Source of the DNA: JACCZX01 sp963729165
GTDB lineage: Bacteria; Pseudomonadota; Gammaproteobacteria; Burkholderiales; Burkholderiaceae_F
NCBI GenBank assembly: GCA_963729165.1
Contig: CAVSMM010000013.1
Location: 62,001 to 126,000 of the forward strand
DNA length: 64,000 nt
Direction of reading: 5' to 3'
Below, piece by piece: positions 8,715 through 18,100 of the stretch. Every line of letters begins with the position of its first letter. The first letter of the stretch is position 1. The notes below the pieces were generated by a model. The model searched no databases and was not told the DNA's origin. It saw only the letters and a program-made list of their open reading frames with translations. The position numbers and the translations under genes are program-made.

Positions 8715-9449
8715 ATGGCAAGCAAGACCTTCTACTCCGAGCAGCTTGGCAGCCACCAAGTCGAACTCGATCCCACCGTTGATTCGCTGAGTCGCTTCGG
8801 CTCGCGCGTGCGCGCGCTGGTGTGGCCAACGCGAACACTGGTGGGATCGCAGCGCTGGTTCGACGAGCTCTATGTCTGGACCGCCGACTTCGAGCCCGAT
8901 CGTTCGTTGCGTTCCCAAATTCAGCTGGCCGCAATGGAGCACGCGTTTTCGATGCTCGAGCACGAAAGGGTCGAGCGCGTCGCCGTCACGGTGTCGTTCG
9001 GTTCGGTCGAACGATCGCTGGAAGCATTCGCCAACGTTTTGGAGGCGCATCGATATACCGCGCATCGACTTTCCGTTTTGTTGCGCGGTGCAATGGAGCG
9101 TTTGCGCTGGCCGTATCGCGTGCGCGAGTTCATCGATCTGCTGCGCTCGTACCAGATCGCCGTCGGCTATCGCTTTGCAGAGCCGCGTCCGAGCATGGAG
9201 ATGTCGGCGATCGACTTCGTTGCGCCGGACTTCGCGAAGATGCTTGCGCCGATCAGTTCACGCGAGGAAACGTGGCAGGAGATGTCGCGCGAAGTTAATG
9301 CGCTTGGACTGACGCGTGAAACATTCGTGCTCGCCGGCATTGAGCGCGAAGAACAATTGAATCTGGCGCGTAATACCGGCTTCGTTTTGGGGCAAGGACG
9401 CGCGCTGAAGAAGCCCTATTTCCCACCGCGCGTGCTGAGGCCTCGTTAA
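8715..9449 (+). CDS. Degenerate EAL-like protein, copy 2
   Basis: A 244-residue paralogue of the preceding gene, 77 bases downstream. Shared landmarks are RALVWPTRTL, QRWFDELYVWT (about 54-64), VAVTVSFGSVERSLEAF, REFIDLLRSYQIAVGYRF, and the C-terminal VLAGIEREEQLNLARNTGFV followed by LGQGRALKKPYFPP. The last block closely resembles the VIAEGVE-EQ-L--LG-D--QGY-F--P ending of EAL domains, which is the main reason for the assignment. Expected catalytic residues (EAL glutamate context, the DD of DDFGTG, the lysine) are replaced. No GGDEF, PAS or receiver domain and no membrane segment is present. The gene ends 9 bases from the convergent barrel gene. Confidence 0.55.
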   Translation: MASKTFYSEQLGSHQVELDPTVDSLSRFGSRVRALVWPTRTLVGSQRWFDELYVWTADFEPDRSLRSQIQLAAMEHAFSMLEHERVERVAVTVSFGSVERSLEAFANVLEAHRYTAHRLSVLLRGAMERLRWPYRVREFIDLLRSYQIAVGYRFAEPRPSMEMSAIDFVAPDFAKMLAPISSREETWQEMSREVNALGLTRETFVLAGIEREEQLNLARNTGFVLGQGRALKKPYFPPRVLRPR

Positions 9450-9457
9450 GCAGTGCG

Positions 9458-10138
9458 TTACCAGCGCAGCCTGGCAATGTCGCTGTTGCTGTCTGAGCTT
9501 CGCACTTCATCGAGCACGATGCGCATCTTCAGGAAAAAGCCCTTGGCGCTATAGGCGGTGCCGGAGAAGTCCGGATCGTTGAACCCAAGCGGGTTGTAGC
9601 GCGCAGCGATCCATACGTTGTGCAGCAACCGCACACCGACTGAAGCGCCGGCACTGTAATCGACAGCGTCGGCATCCCACGAATGGCGTGCACCGATGTG
9701 CGAGGCGACGTTCCAGCCCGATGCAAACTCGTGCTGAATCTCCAGCGACAACAGATCCGTGTAACTGCTGCCACCAATGGCGTCGTTGCGCTCGATCAGC
9801 CTGCCGCCGTACTGCACGCTGAATTGCGGGCCTTCATCGGGCGCGTACACGGCGTTGAGCGTGTTGATCCATCGGCGCTCGCGCGCGTCGCCGGTCAGAT
9901 CGGCGCTAGTCAGCGTGACCGCTTCGAGCCGGTCGAATCCTGCCGAGCGCGCAGTCGACGGCAGAAACGCGTAGCTAAGACGACCGTCGAAGCGCTGATT
10001 GCACGCCTGAAATACTGCCTGCAGCGGCTCATGTGCGGGCGGCACTACGATCGGCCTGGCCGCCACCGGACCTGCATGCGCGTACAGCGGCACGGCGCCG
10101 AGCAGCCCTGCGCACAACCTCACTACAGTTCGCAACAT
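9458..10138 (-). CDS. Outer-membrane barrel protein resembling the C-terminus of large surface proteins
   Basis: Start chosen at the ATG 10138, which opens a signal peptide (MLRTVVRLCAGLLGAVPLYAHA); the frame is open upstream but has no better start. The remaining ~200 residues are regularly spaced amphipathic strands: FDGRLSYAFLPST, INTLNAVYAPDEGPQFSVQYGG, YTDLLSLEIQHEFASGWNVAS, VGVRLLHNVWIAARYNPLGFND, and YSAKGFFLKMRIVLDE. This pattern recalls the barrel that ends very large DUF11-type repeat surface proteins in Betaproteobacteria; here it stands alone with its own leader. The function is unknown. It is convergent with the EAL-like pair and divergent from the fimbrial operon. Confidence 0.6.
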   Translation of the reverse strand: MLRTVVRLCAGLLGAVPLYAHAGPVAARPIVVPPAHEPLQAVFQACNQRFDGRLSYAFLPSTARSAGFDRLEAVTLTSADLTGDARERRWINTLNAVYAPDEGPQFSVQYGGRLIERNDAIGGSSYTDLLSLEIQHEFASGWNVASHIGARHSWDADAVDYSAGASVGVRLLHNVWIAARYNPLGFNDPDFSGTAYSAKGFFLKMRIVLDEVRSSDSNSDIARLRW

Positions 10139-10455
10139 CGATCTGCCTCTGCAAGTGAATGGCGCCGTGTTCACGTCGACGCGCGTATACATTTTTCCGT
10201 CGTAACGCTGGCACGTATTACTTGTTAAGAAGCGCATTTCCGTGGCGATTCGAGAACTTCGTCGCGCAACGATGTCAGCGTTTCGCCTCTGATGACGTAC
10301 GAATTTCTCCTACATTCACTGCTCGTCGAGGCACGCATCTGCAATTTGTACCTGCAGCGATGAAGTGACCTACGTCTGACAGGCATTTCGCCAGTTTTGA
10401 ATAGCGCCTTCTGGCTACATTGCGCCGGTTCAGACGACACTTAAGGGAATCGGCA
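10139..10455. other. Intergenic region between barrel protein and fimbrial operon
   Basis: About 317 bases between two divergent genes. Short ORFs here lack ribosome binding sites and resemble no protein I know. The region must hold promoters for both sides, but I see no convincing -35/-10 pair or clear inverted repeat. Confidence 0.5.
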
Positions 10456-11008
10456 ATGAGCAAATTCATTCGTGTTTTCGCGGCCGGCGTGTTACTCGCG
10501 GGTTTACCGATGGCTGCGATGGCGCAGGCCGAGCTGTAAACGTGACTGTCTCGGTGACAGGTGCAGAGCAACCTGCAGTGTCAGGCACCGACGCAACAGG
10601 CAAATTTCGGTTCCCATACGCCAACGGCGTCAACTGCGGTCACTGCCGAAGGCATCGTCACGCTGACGTGCAACCGCGGCGCAGCACCGCTAATAAGCGT
10701 TAGCACCGGCGCGAATCCTACCGGCGGTGGCGTGCGACGGATGCGCAACGGCGTCGCGAATTTACATTTCGTATGACATCCAGCCAGCCGACGTTAAGCG
10801 GGGCGGAATACACATCGTGTGCCACTTGGCGCGACACGACTGTGGGATGGCGCTGACGCACGCTTGCCGCAAGCTCCGCCTTTGCCGCGACCGGTGGGCC
10901 CAGCACGGTGAAGCTCTGCGCGTCCAAACGACGCTTGACGCAAACACACTCGGCTCGCAGGCCGGTCTCCTCTATACCGACACGGTTTCGGTGTCGGTCA
11001 GTTACTGA
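10456..11008 (+). CDS. Spore coat U-domain (Csu-type) pilin subunit (frameshifts)
   Basis: The ATG at 10456 opens a signal peptide (MSKFIRVFAAGVLLAGLP then MAAMAQA). The first frame stops after 27 codons at 10537, but the protein continues in neighbouring frames with QCQAPTQQANFGSHTPT, TAEGIVTLTCNRGAAPLISVS and, at the C-terminus, AGLLYTDTVSVSVSY, all typical of SCPU/Csu pilin subunits (paired cysteines, Ig-like strands, terminal hydrophobic strand). At least three indels are needed; rejoined length is about 180 residues. The gene heads a chaperone-usher operon, so it is probably the major shaft subunit, assembled by donor-strand exchange outside the outer membrane. Confidence 0.7.
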
Positions 11009-11023
11009 AGCGAGAGCGGCGCT

Positions 11024-11741
11024 ATGAGCGTGCGGGGCGCTCTGAGCGGACTCTGGCTCGGTCTGATCTGCTGGCCACTGCTGTTAGGCGGCGGCCTCAG
11101 GATTCGGGCTGTCTCCGATCGGTTTGACGATCGCGCCGAAGCGAGTGTCAGGTTCGGTCGTCGTCACCAACACCGGCAGCGACGAGACTGGTTATCCAGG
11201 CCCGACCATATGCTTGGATCGCAAAACAGCAAGGATGTCGCGGGACGAGACGCGCGACCTGATCATTAACCCGCCGATCTTCAAGCTAGCTGCGGGCGAG
11301 CAACAGTTAGTCCGCGTGGCGTCGCGTGGCGCGCCGCCCGCCCGACGTCGAGCGCGCCTATCGTTTAGTTTTCAGCGAAGTGCCAGAGGTGCAGCGGCCG
11401 CGTCAGCGCCGGGCTTCCGCATCACGATCGCGATGGACATTCCGCTGTTCGTCGAACCGGTGGTTCGCGGCCAGCCGGCGGTCACGTGGCGTCTCGAACA
11501 CGTCGGCGATCGGAGTCGGCTGGTCGCTGAAAACAGCGGCGGGCGGCATCTGCGGCTACGTGATGTGCAGGTGCTCGACGGCACGCGCTTACTCGATACC
11601 GTCGCGCGCATCGTCGTGCTGGCGAAGTCGTCGTTCGTGATCGATCTGCCCGAGACGGCAAAGGGAGCGCTCGCGCTCCAACTGGTCGGCAACGACGATG
11701 ACGATCAGCGCGTGTCGGTCGACGTTCCGGCCGCGCGCTAG
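11024..11741 (+). CDS. Periplasmic pilus chaperone (Csu-type; frameshifts)
   Basis: The ATG at 11024 is 15 bases after the pilin stop and begins a leader (GALSGLWLGLICWPLLLGG). After an indel near 11100 the first Ig-like domain appears: SPIGLTIAPKRVSGSVVVTNTGS, then after two more indels DLIINPPIFKLAAGEQQLVRVA, where the ~IAP-R and P-I-LAPGE-Q-VRV signatures bind and cap subunits, and RLVFSEVPE. Domain 2 runs from PLFVEPVVRGQPAVTWRLE to the TAG at 11739-11741. The role is to hold SCPU subunits in the periplasm and pass them to the usher that follows. The rejoined length of about 239 residues is normal. Confidence 0.8.
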
Positions 11742-14075
11742 CGCGATCGCCGGGGCCATTGCCGCCGCGTTGGCCTGCGGCGCTCCGCCCGCGGCGGCGG
11801 CAGGACAACGTGCTGGCGCAATTGTCCGCGCTTACTGCGGCGCGCCAGATTGCTGGTGCTCGACGCGTTCGTCAACGGGCAGCCGAAGGGGCTGGCGTTC
11901 GCGCTCGTAGAACGCGGCGCGGTGATCGCGATCGATGCAGCAGCGCTGCGCGAGTGGCGCGTCAATGTCCCGAACGCAACACCACTGCAGTTCGAAGACC
12001 GGTCGTTCATCGCCATCGCCGACCTGCCTGGGGCGCATGCCAATCTGGAACAGAAATTCCAGCGGCTTATCCTGAATATTCCTCCGGCACTGCTTGCACG
12101 CGACGACATTTATTTCGGCGCCGGCAAGCTGCCATTGTCGCCTGCACCGCTCGCCGGCTTCTTGAACTACACGCTGTTTGGCTACTCGTCGTCGGCGGAC
12201 AGTTATGGCTCGGGCTTCTTCGAGCTCGGCGCAAGTGCCGGCACCGGCTCGCTGATCGCCACCGCAGCCGCCAACAGCGCCGGACCCAGCAGCCAGACCA
12301 CGGACCGCATCGTGCGCTTCGACACCGCATTTCGCCGCGACGATCGCGACGGCCTGCGCACGCTGCAGCTGGGCGACAGCTTCACGCAGGCCGGCGCCTG
12401 GGGTCGCAGCGTGCGCTTCGGCGGCATCCAGTACGGGACCAACTTTCTGCTGCAGCCAAATCTGATCACCTATCCGTTGCAGGCCTTTGCTGGCACCGCG
12501 ATAGTGCCTTCGACCGTCGACGTATTCGTCAACGGCGCGCGGATCGCGACACAGCCAGTGCAGCCGGGTCCGTTCACGCTGAACGATGTTCCTCTGGTGA
12601 CCGGCGCCGGCGATGTGCAACTGGTGGTGCGCGATGCGTTCGGCCAGCAACAGGTCATCACGCAGCCCTTTTATGCCAGCCGCCGGCTGCTGCGCGGCGG
12701 GCTCGACGAATTCCAGATCGCTCTCGGTGCGACCCGCCAGAACTACGGTCTGGAAAGCTTCGACTATGGCAGTGCGATGGGGTCGGGCTACTGGCGGCGC
12801 GGCATCGACGATCGTCTGACCGTCGAAGGTCGCTTCGAGGCAGACGACACCGTGCGTGCGCTCGGCGCAACAGTGGACTGGTCGCCCGGCGTGGCAGGCA
12901 TCGTGACTGCCGGCGCCGCTGTCAGCGATGGCGATGCAGGTAGCGGTCACTTGCTGCTTGGAGGCTATGAATATCAGGGGCGCCTCTTCAATTTCTCCGC
13001 GCGCTCGATCTGGGCCAGCCCGGAGTTCCGGTTGATCGGCGACGAGTTGTCACCGGTGCTGCAGCGGCAGTCGTATGTGTCTGCAGGAACCAACTTGGGC
13101 GCTTCCGGTTCGCTCGGTCTCGCATGGGCCGCCCAGCGATACCGAGGACTGCCGGGCACTGACACCGTCGCACTGACCTACTCCGTGACGCTACCGCGTG
13201 GAATATTCTTTAACGTTTCGGTGTCACGCGCTTACAGCGGATCGGGCAGCACCTCGGTGTTCGCCAGCCTGTCGGTGCCGCTCGACGGCCGAACGATGGT
13301 GTCCGTGGATGGCTCCGCGGATCGCAGCGGGCCGCAACGCAACTCCTACGCGGGCGCAACGGTTCAGCGCAGCTACCCAACCGACCAGGGGTTTGGCTAC
13401 CGGTTGCGGGCGACGACGCAGGAACAGGTCGACGCCGGACTCGCCTACACCTGGCCCTATGGCCTGTACACGCTGGAAGCGTCTTCGTTTGAGGGAACGA
13501 GCGCGGTACGTGCCTCCGCCAGCGGCGGGGTTGGAGTGATTGCCGGCACTGCGTTCGCCAGCCGCCTGATCACCGAAAGTTTCGGCGTCGTGAAGGTCGG
13601 CGATGTCGAAGGCGTGCGGGTGTTCCACGGCGGCAACCCGATCGGCCGCACCAACGAAGAAGGCCTGATCGTCTTGCCGCGGCTGAGTGCATACTCCGCC
13701 AACCGCATCACGATCGACGAGCGCGATCTGCCGATGGATGTGACGATCAGGCACCGCGACCTGCAGGTCGTGCCGAGCTACCGCGCCGGCACGCTGGCCG
13801 ACTACGAAGCGCGCCGCCGGATCGGCGCGGTGCTCGCAGTCCGCCTTGCTGACGGCTCGCCGTTGCCGGCGGGTATCACGGTTCGGTCGCATGACGTCGT
13901 GCAAAGTTTCGTGTCGGGCCACAACGGCGAAATCTTCGTACCGGACCTGCCGCCATCGGCGCGCTACACCGCGCAGCTGGCAAACGGGCGCTGCAGTTTC
14001 ATCGCCGGCTATACCGCGCCGCCCAAAGAGGCGATTCCGACGCTCGGCCCGTTCGTGTGTACGGAGGTCAAATGA
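11698..14075 (+). CDS. Fimbrial outer-membrane usher (Csu-type; N-terminal frameshifts)
   Basis: An ATG at 11698, overlapping the chaperone end, opens a leader (ASAIAGAIAAALACGAPPAAAA). Indels near 11800 and 11850 then shift to the long intact frame that starts VLDAFVNGQPKGLAFAL, the usher N-terminal chaperone-binding domain. The 24-strand pore follows (LQLGDSFTQAGAWGRSVRFGGIQYGTNF; plug region around TVDVFVNGARIATQPVQPGPF), and the two C-terminal domains end near SARYTAQLANGRCSF. Total about 790 residues, the size of archaic Csu-class ushers. It receives chaperone-subunit complexes and secretes the fibre. The stop TGA overlaps the start of the next subunit gene. Confidence 0.9.
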
Positions 14076-14569
14076 TCGCCGCGCGGGTATTTCAGGGTCT
14101 GCTCGCCGCTGCTCTGTTCGTTGCAACGCTGCCTGCCAACGCGGCCGTCAGCTGCTCGGTCTCGACCACCGGCGCGATGAACTTCATGACCTATGACCCG
14201 CTTTCGGCGGCGAATGCCACGGTGACCGTGACGCTCAACTGTCAGAACAGCCCGCCCCCGGGTAGCGTCACTGTTAATTGGTCGATGCAGCTCACGAATG
14301 GCTCGTCGGGCACCTGTGTGGGCGCTACCGGACGCACGATGCGACGCCAGCCGGCGCTCGATGCGACCATCGGTTACAACATTTACCAGAACGCGACGAG
14401 CACCGTCTGGGGAAACGCGGGCTGTGGGACATTTCCGTCAGGCTCCTTCACGATTAACGGCAACAATTCGTTTGCAGTGAATCAAACGATGACCGGCGTC
14501 GCACCTTCCGGGCAGTTCGTTCCGGCTGGCAATTACTCGGAAACTTTGCAGCTCACGGTCAGTTTCTGA
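14072..14569 (+). CDS. Spore coat U-domain protein, probable tip subunit
   Basis: 165 residues from an ATG overlapping the usher TGA. A signal peptide (FQGLLAAALFVATLPANA) is followed by AVSCSVSTTGAMNF, the SCPU N-terminal strand with its cysteine, then VTVTLNCQNSPPPGSVTVNWS and NYSETLQLTVSF at the C-terminus. It is the last gene of the operon; in Csu systems the distal SCPU gene encodes the tip adhesin, though tip subunits usually have two SCPU domains and this one has a single domain. The frame is intact. Confidence 0.8.
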   Translation: MIAARVFQGLLAAALFVATLPANAAVSCSVSTTGAMNFMTYDPLSAANATVTVTLNCQNSPPPGSVTVNWSMQLTNGSSGTCVGATGRTMRRQPALDATIGYNIYQNATSTVWGNAGCGTFPSGSFTINGNNSFAVNQTMTGVAPSGQFVPAGNYSETLQLTVSF

Positions 14570-14665
14570 CGCGCACGCTCGGCGAGAACCGCACCGACAC
14601 TTCGCAGCCACTGACGGTCGTTCACCCGACACTTTGGGTTGGCTGGAAAGTTGCGCGGTGCGCCG

Positions 14666-16202
14666 CTATTGCCAGGGCTTCTGTGAGGAGGAAAGCTTCA
14701 GTAACCGACGCTCCGCGTCATGGACGCGATCCGGTTCAACGGAGTCAAACCACGTCGCGGCCGACCTCTTGAGTCGATTTGATTTCGACAATTGCGGCAA
14801 GACGGCCTTCGCCACCGCCGCATCGTTTAACTGTCCCAGCACGTCCTGCAATTCGGCCAGCGCTTCGATGTAGCGCTCGGTCGCCTGCTTGGGCAACACA
14901 ACGGCGAACAAATCAAGCGCATAGCGCAAGCGCTTCGCAAGGATTCGCACTTCGATGCCGCCGCGGCGCCGACAGCGCCGCAAAAAAACGCGCACGCTTG
15001 AATAGTTTCTTCGACGCACGACTTAGACGCTGGAGCCGCCGCATCGACAAGCAATGCGGCGCCTGCCGGCACCGGCGTCATGCACCATCCTTCACCGTTG
15101 AGCACGAGTGCTGCGTAGCGCGACGATCGAGCTGCTTTGCGAATGTTCGCGCGCGCCTGCCGGCGCTTGACGTCGGCTTTCGCAACGAGCAGCTTCACCG
15201 CATCGGCACCGATCGCGTCGGTCAGCGACGGCAGCGTTTCGCCGGCGATCACGTCCCAGTCGCGCGCTTCGCCGAGCGCGCGCGCAAACCATCGCAGCTC
15301 ATCGCTCAGCCAGCGCGGCACATCACGTTCTTCTCGATCAAAAAGTCGTATCGCGGAGCGCACGCGGCGCAACGCAACGCGCGACTGATGGACATACTCG
15401 GGATCGTCATAGCTGAGCAACAGCTCAATGTTGGCCGTTAGCACCGCCAGACCGTGTGCGATCACTGCTCGCAGCGCGCTCGCGGTGGTCGATCGCTTTG
15501 TCAGGTTCTTCGACGAACCCTTTCGCAGAGGCCTTGACTGCTGGTGCAGGCTGTTGCGACATGAGGTGATAGCCGCGCTCGGCCTTGCTGCGACGCCGCG
15601 GGCGTTAGCACCGGCGACTGTTTTACCGTCCGCCTTCAGCAGCTCTAGAGCCAACTCGATCAATGCCGGCGGGTCGCCACGCTTCAGTTCAAGTTCGACT
15701 TCACAAATGGGTTCTTGCAGCGATCGACCCTCGCGCTCGGCACTGATCTCACCAACGTCGAGAGCCACTTCGATCGCGCCATCGCTGCGCTCGACGTTCC
15801 ACAGCGCGCGTCGTACTCGAGTGCTGAAGACAGGTTCCAACCTGGCCGGCGTCCTTTGTTTTGCCAGCAGCGCGGGGAGCGGCGACTCGCTCAGCCGCGC
15901 AACGTCGAGCCTGCCCTGTCCGCTTACTACCGGTGCGCGAGTCTCCCACTCGCCGCGACGGCCGATGGCGCCGCTGGATTCGGATGCAGTCTTAAGCGTC
16001 TGAACCCACTGCCGCCCGATCTGGCGCACGCGCAGCGACATCCGATGGCGCTGCAGCAGTCGATCTTTGGTGTCGTAATAAACATTGTCGATATCTATTT
16101 CGGAACACACCGATCAGCTAGGACGGGACTTCTCCTTACCCGGTCGACGTGCGCTGCAGCAAGCAGAAGCTTGAGTTCAGTCTCGGTCGGTCGGGCCGGC
16201 AT
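14666..16202 (-). CDS. CYTH-CHAD domain protein, probable inorganic triphosphatase (frameshifts)
   Basis: The ATG at 16202 opens MPARPTETELKLLLAA, whose E-x-E-x-K is the CYTH metal/triphosphate signature. After an indel near 16100 the domain continues with IDNVYYDTKDRLLQRHRMSLRVR and VEVALDVGEISAE-like strands, where basic and acidic tunnel residues sit. From about residue 215 a CHAD helical domain follows (VHQSRVALRRVRSAIRLF, with the conserved histidine-arginine pattern that binds polyphosphate), then two indels near 15015 and 14830 before the end RRLLKLSSSQKPWQ. Total about 510 residues, like YgiF-type proteins. The expected role is hydrolysis of inorganic triphosphate or binding of polyphosphate granules. 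Confidence 0.8.
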
Positions 16203-16513
16203 GCGTCAAAGTGGGAAAGAAGGCGTCGACAGTCTATCGAGCATCGCGATCATGGTTGTGACAGGTCCCCGCGCGTGGCTCCTGGCGGACCTTCTTTGCC
16301 ATTCGCGCGTTCGGCGAGCAGCGGGGTTTATCTTGTCCGGTGTCACCGCGCGTCTATCGAGCGTTGAACTTGAACGTTGACGGCAAAATGAGTCCAATGC
16401 CTAGCGGCAGCACGACGATTGCTCCCAGCGTCGGTGCGATTCGTTTCACCCATCGCATGGCAGCACTTCCGTCATAAGATCAATGAGCTAGCGCTCCCGC
16501 AGGAGTTTGTGTG
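16203..16513. other. Intergenic region upstream of BamE-like gene
   Basis: About 310 bases between the divergent CYTH-CHAD gene and the lipoprotein gene. Apart from the tiny minus-strand frame listed separately, I see no gene; the other short frames have no ribosome binding site. Promoters for both neighbours must lie here. Confidence 0.5.
16354..16458 (-). CDS. Tiny membrane-segment ORF, possible gene remnant
   Basis: A 34-codon frame from ATG 16458 to the TAG at 16354-16356: MRWVKRIAPTLGAIVV followed by LPLGIGLILPSTFKFNAR. It looks like the short N-terminal membrane anchor of SRPBCC-type proteins, which often end with a similar LLP-x-F motif before the domain, but nothing like the domain follows in any frame. 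It may be a remnant, a small membrane protein, or chance. Confidence 0.25.
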   Translation of the reverse strand: MRWVKRIAPTLGAIVVLPLGIGLILPSTFKFNAR

Positions 16514-17011
16514 ATGAGTCCACTTAAAACTGTCTTGTTCGCTGCAGCGGTCTCCACGCTGGCGGCGTGTGCCACTCCCAGTTCACTGTCACCCGGAACG
16601 ACGCTTGATGAAGCGCGCACCAAGCTCGGCAATCCGACAGGGCGCTATTCATTGCCGGGCGGCGGCACGCGGCTCCAGTATTCGAATCAGCCGTTCGATC
16701 AGTCGGTGTGGAACGCCAATTTCGATGCGCAAGGCCGGCTCGCTAACGTCGAGCAGATGATGACCGACGCTGCGTTCGCGCGCGTGCGGTCCGGCAAAGA
16801 CACGCGCGAGGACGTGTTGCGCGACTTCGGCCAACCCGCCGAGACGTTTTATTACCGGCTGCGCGACGAAAGCGCGTGGATGTATCGCTACTACACGTAC
16901 GGCGGATTCAAGGCTGCGATGTTTGTGTATTTCGACCCGGCGGGAGTGGTCAAGCGGACCGAGACCGGGCTGGACCCCTGGGCGATACGAGACGGCGGCC
17001 GCAACGACTAG
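16514..17011 (+). CDS. BamE/SmpA-like outer-membrane lipoprotein
   Basis: 165 residues. The start is the ATG at 16514, eight bases after AGGAG (a GTG one codon earlier is possible). The leader TVLFAAAVSTLAAC ends in a lipobox, so the mature protein begins at a lipidated cysteine. GTTLDEARTKLGNPTGRY and SGKDTREDVLRDFGQPAETFY are two repeats of the SmpA/OmlA signature (G-T-x-x-E-V-x-x-x-LG-P). Such proteins sit in the periplasmic face of the outer membrane; BamE assists barrel assembly, but this two-repeat form is a paralogue rather than the main BamE. It is followed 24 bases later by an HNH gene in the same direction. Confidence 0.75.
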   Translation: MSPLKTVLFAAAVSTLAACATPSSLSPGTTLDEARTKLGNPTGRYSLPGGGTRLQYSNQPFDQSVWNANFDAQGRLANVEQMMTDAAFARVRSGKDTREDVLRDFGQPAETFYYRLRDESAWMYRYYTYGGFKAAMFVYFDPAGVVKRTETGLDPWAIRDGGRND

Positions 17012-17035
17012 CTTTTTTGCGACGACGGCTGTGCG

Positions 17036-17644
17036 ATGCCTCGTGGCACAATTCGTGCCGCGATGTTGTACGGGTCCGATATCACCGCCAAGATTCTGGT
17101 CATCGATTCCCACGGGCAGCCGGTTCGCTGGGCATTGATGCAGCGTGCTGCGCGTTACTACGCGGCGGGCAAAGTTATTACCGAGCTGGGCGAGAACCTT
17201 TTCGGCATGGCAGGCGGCATACAGGAGGCCACCGGCGCGCGCTCGGAGTTCGTCACCAGCTCGATCGTGATGATCCGTGGCCGGCACCGAATTCCATTCG
17301 GACATGCGCACGTCGGCCTAACGAAGCACCGGCTGTTCGTGCGCGACAGACAGATCTGCGCATATTGCACAAATCGTTTTGCCGAAACCGATCTGACCGT
17401 TGAGCACATCGTCCCGGTATCTCGCGGTGGCCGGCACGAATGGACCAACGTTGTCACCGCCTGCCGCTCATGCAACACGCGCAAAGGCAATCGGCGTCCG
17501 GAAGAAGCCAACATGCCACTCGGTTATGTCCCGTACGCGGTATGTCGTAACGAGGGTTTCATTTTGAGCAACCGGCGCATCCTCGCGGACCAGATGACGT
17601 TTCTTCAGGCTTCGCTGCCGCGGCATTCGCGCTGGGCGCAGTGA
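17036..17644 (+). CDS. HNH endonuclease family protein
   Basis: 202 residues. The C-terminal half contains a complete HNH zinc-finger nuclease: ICAYCTNRF (first CxxC, about residues 111-119), LTVEHIVPVSRGGRHEWTN (catalytic histidine; asparagine), and VTACRSCNTRKGNRRPEE (second CxxC and conserved N-x2-KG). The N-terminal half (AKILVIDSHGQPVRW, ALMQRAARYYAAGKV) matches a widespread proteobacterial family of stand-alone HNH proteins found outside restriction loci, whose substrate is unknown. An internal ATG at 17063 is an alternative start; neither has a good ribosome binding site. Confidence 0.85.
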   Translation: MPRGTIRAAMLYGSDITAKILVIDSHGQPVRWALMQRAARYYAAGKVITELGENLFGMAGGIQEATGARSEFVTSSIVMIRGRHRIPFGHAHVGLTKHRLFVRDRQICAYCTNRFAETDLTVEHIVPVSRGGRHEWTNVVTACRSCNTRKGNRRPEEANMPLGYVPYAVCRNEGFILSNRRILADQMTFLQASLPRHSRWAQ

Positions 17645-17751
17645 TTCGACCCGTCGCGTTGTCGAATTCTCTGCTCGCGACAGCCTGATCTTTCCATTCA
17701 AGTTCTAGCATCGGAGCAACTATTGTTCGCCAGCGGACCGAAACCGGTCCT

Positions 17752-18033
17752 ATGGAGAACGAGATGACTTCGCGGTGGCCACTTGAGATCGATGACGCAG
17801 AGCGGCAGACGGAAACGTCGCGCGGCTTGCCGGCGCGCATCTCCGCCGCGATCGCCATTTTCGCTGCGTTGACCTTTGTCGATGCCACGCCGCAGATAAC
17901 TTTGGGCTCCGGGACTACCGAACAACCGCGTGCCGAACGAACCATGCCGTCGGCATGCGGAGCGGAAGCGGTGGCTCGCGCACAGCGCGAAGTCCTGGGT
18001 ATTCGTCCACCCAGCCCGATCGAAACCGTTTAG
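17752..18033 (+). CDS. Hypothetical protein, 93 residues
   Basis: Open from an ATG at 17752 (second ATG at 17764) to a TAG at 18031. It has an acidic N-terminus, a single weak hydrophobic stretch (ISAAIAIFAALTFVDA, about residues 31-46) and a C-terminus rich in Pro and Glu. No recognised family. The antisense frame is also partly open, so coding status is uncertain; the hairpin just downstream is better oriented for the opposite gene. Confidence 0.35.
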   Translation: MENEMTSRWPLEIDDAERQTETSRGLPARISAAIAIFAALTFVDATPQITLGSGTTEQPRAERTMPSACGAEAVARAQREVLGIRPPSPIETV

Positions 18034-18050
18034 GGCGTCCCGGAAAAGAC

Positions 18051-18074
18051 AAAGGCCACGCACGCGTGGCCTTT
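18051..18074 (-). terminator. Hairpin terminator of the SWIB gene
   Basis: AAAGGCCACG (18051-18060) pairs perfectly with CGTGGCCTTT (18065-18074) around a 4-base loop. Read on the minus strand it is followed by TGTCTTTTCC, so it fits termination of the SWIB gene ending 27 bases away. Confidence 0.7.
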
Positions 18075-18100
18075 GTTCCAGTGCGAAAACCTGACAGCGC

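Noticed and set aside
11832..12950. Minus-strand open frame of 372 codons
   Set aside because: Antisense to the usher gene, no recognisable motif.
13224..14126. Minus-strand open frame of 300 codons
   Set aside because: Antisense to the usher C-terminus; Arg-rich shadow.
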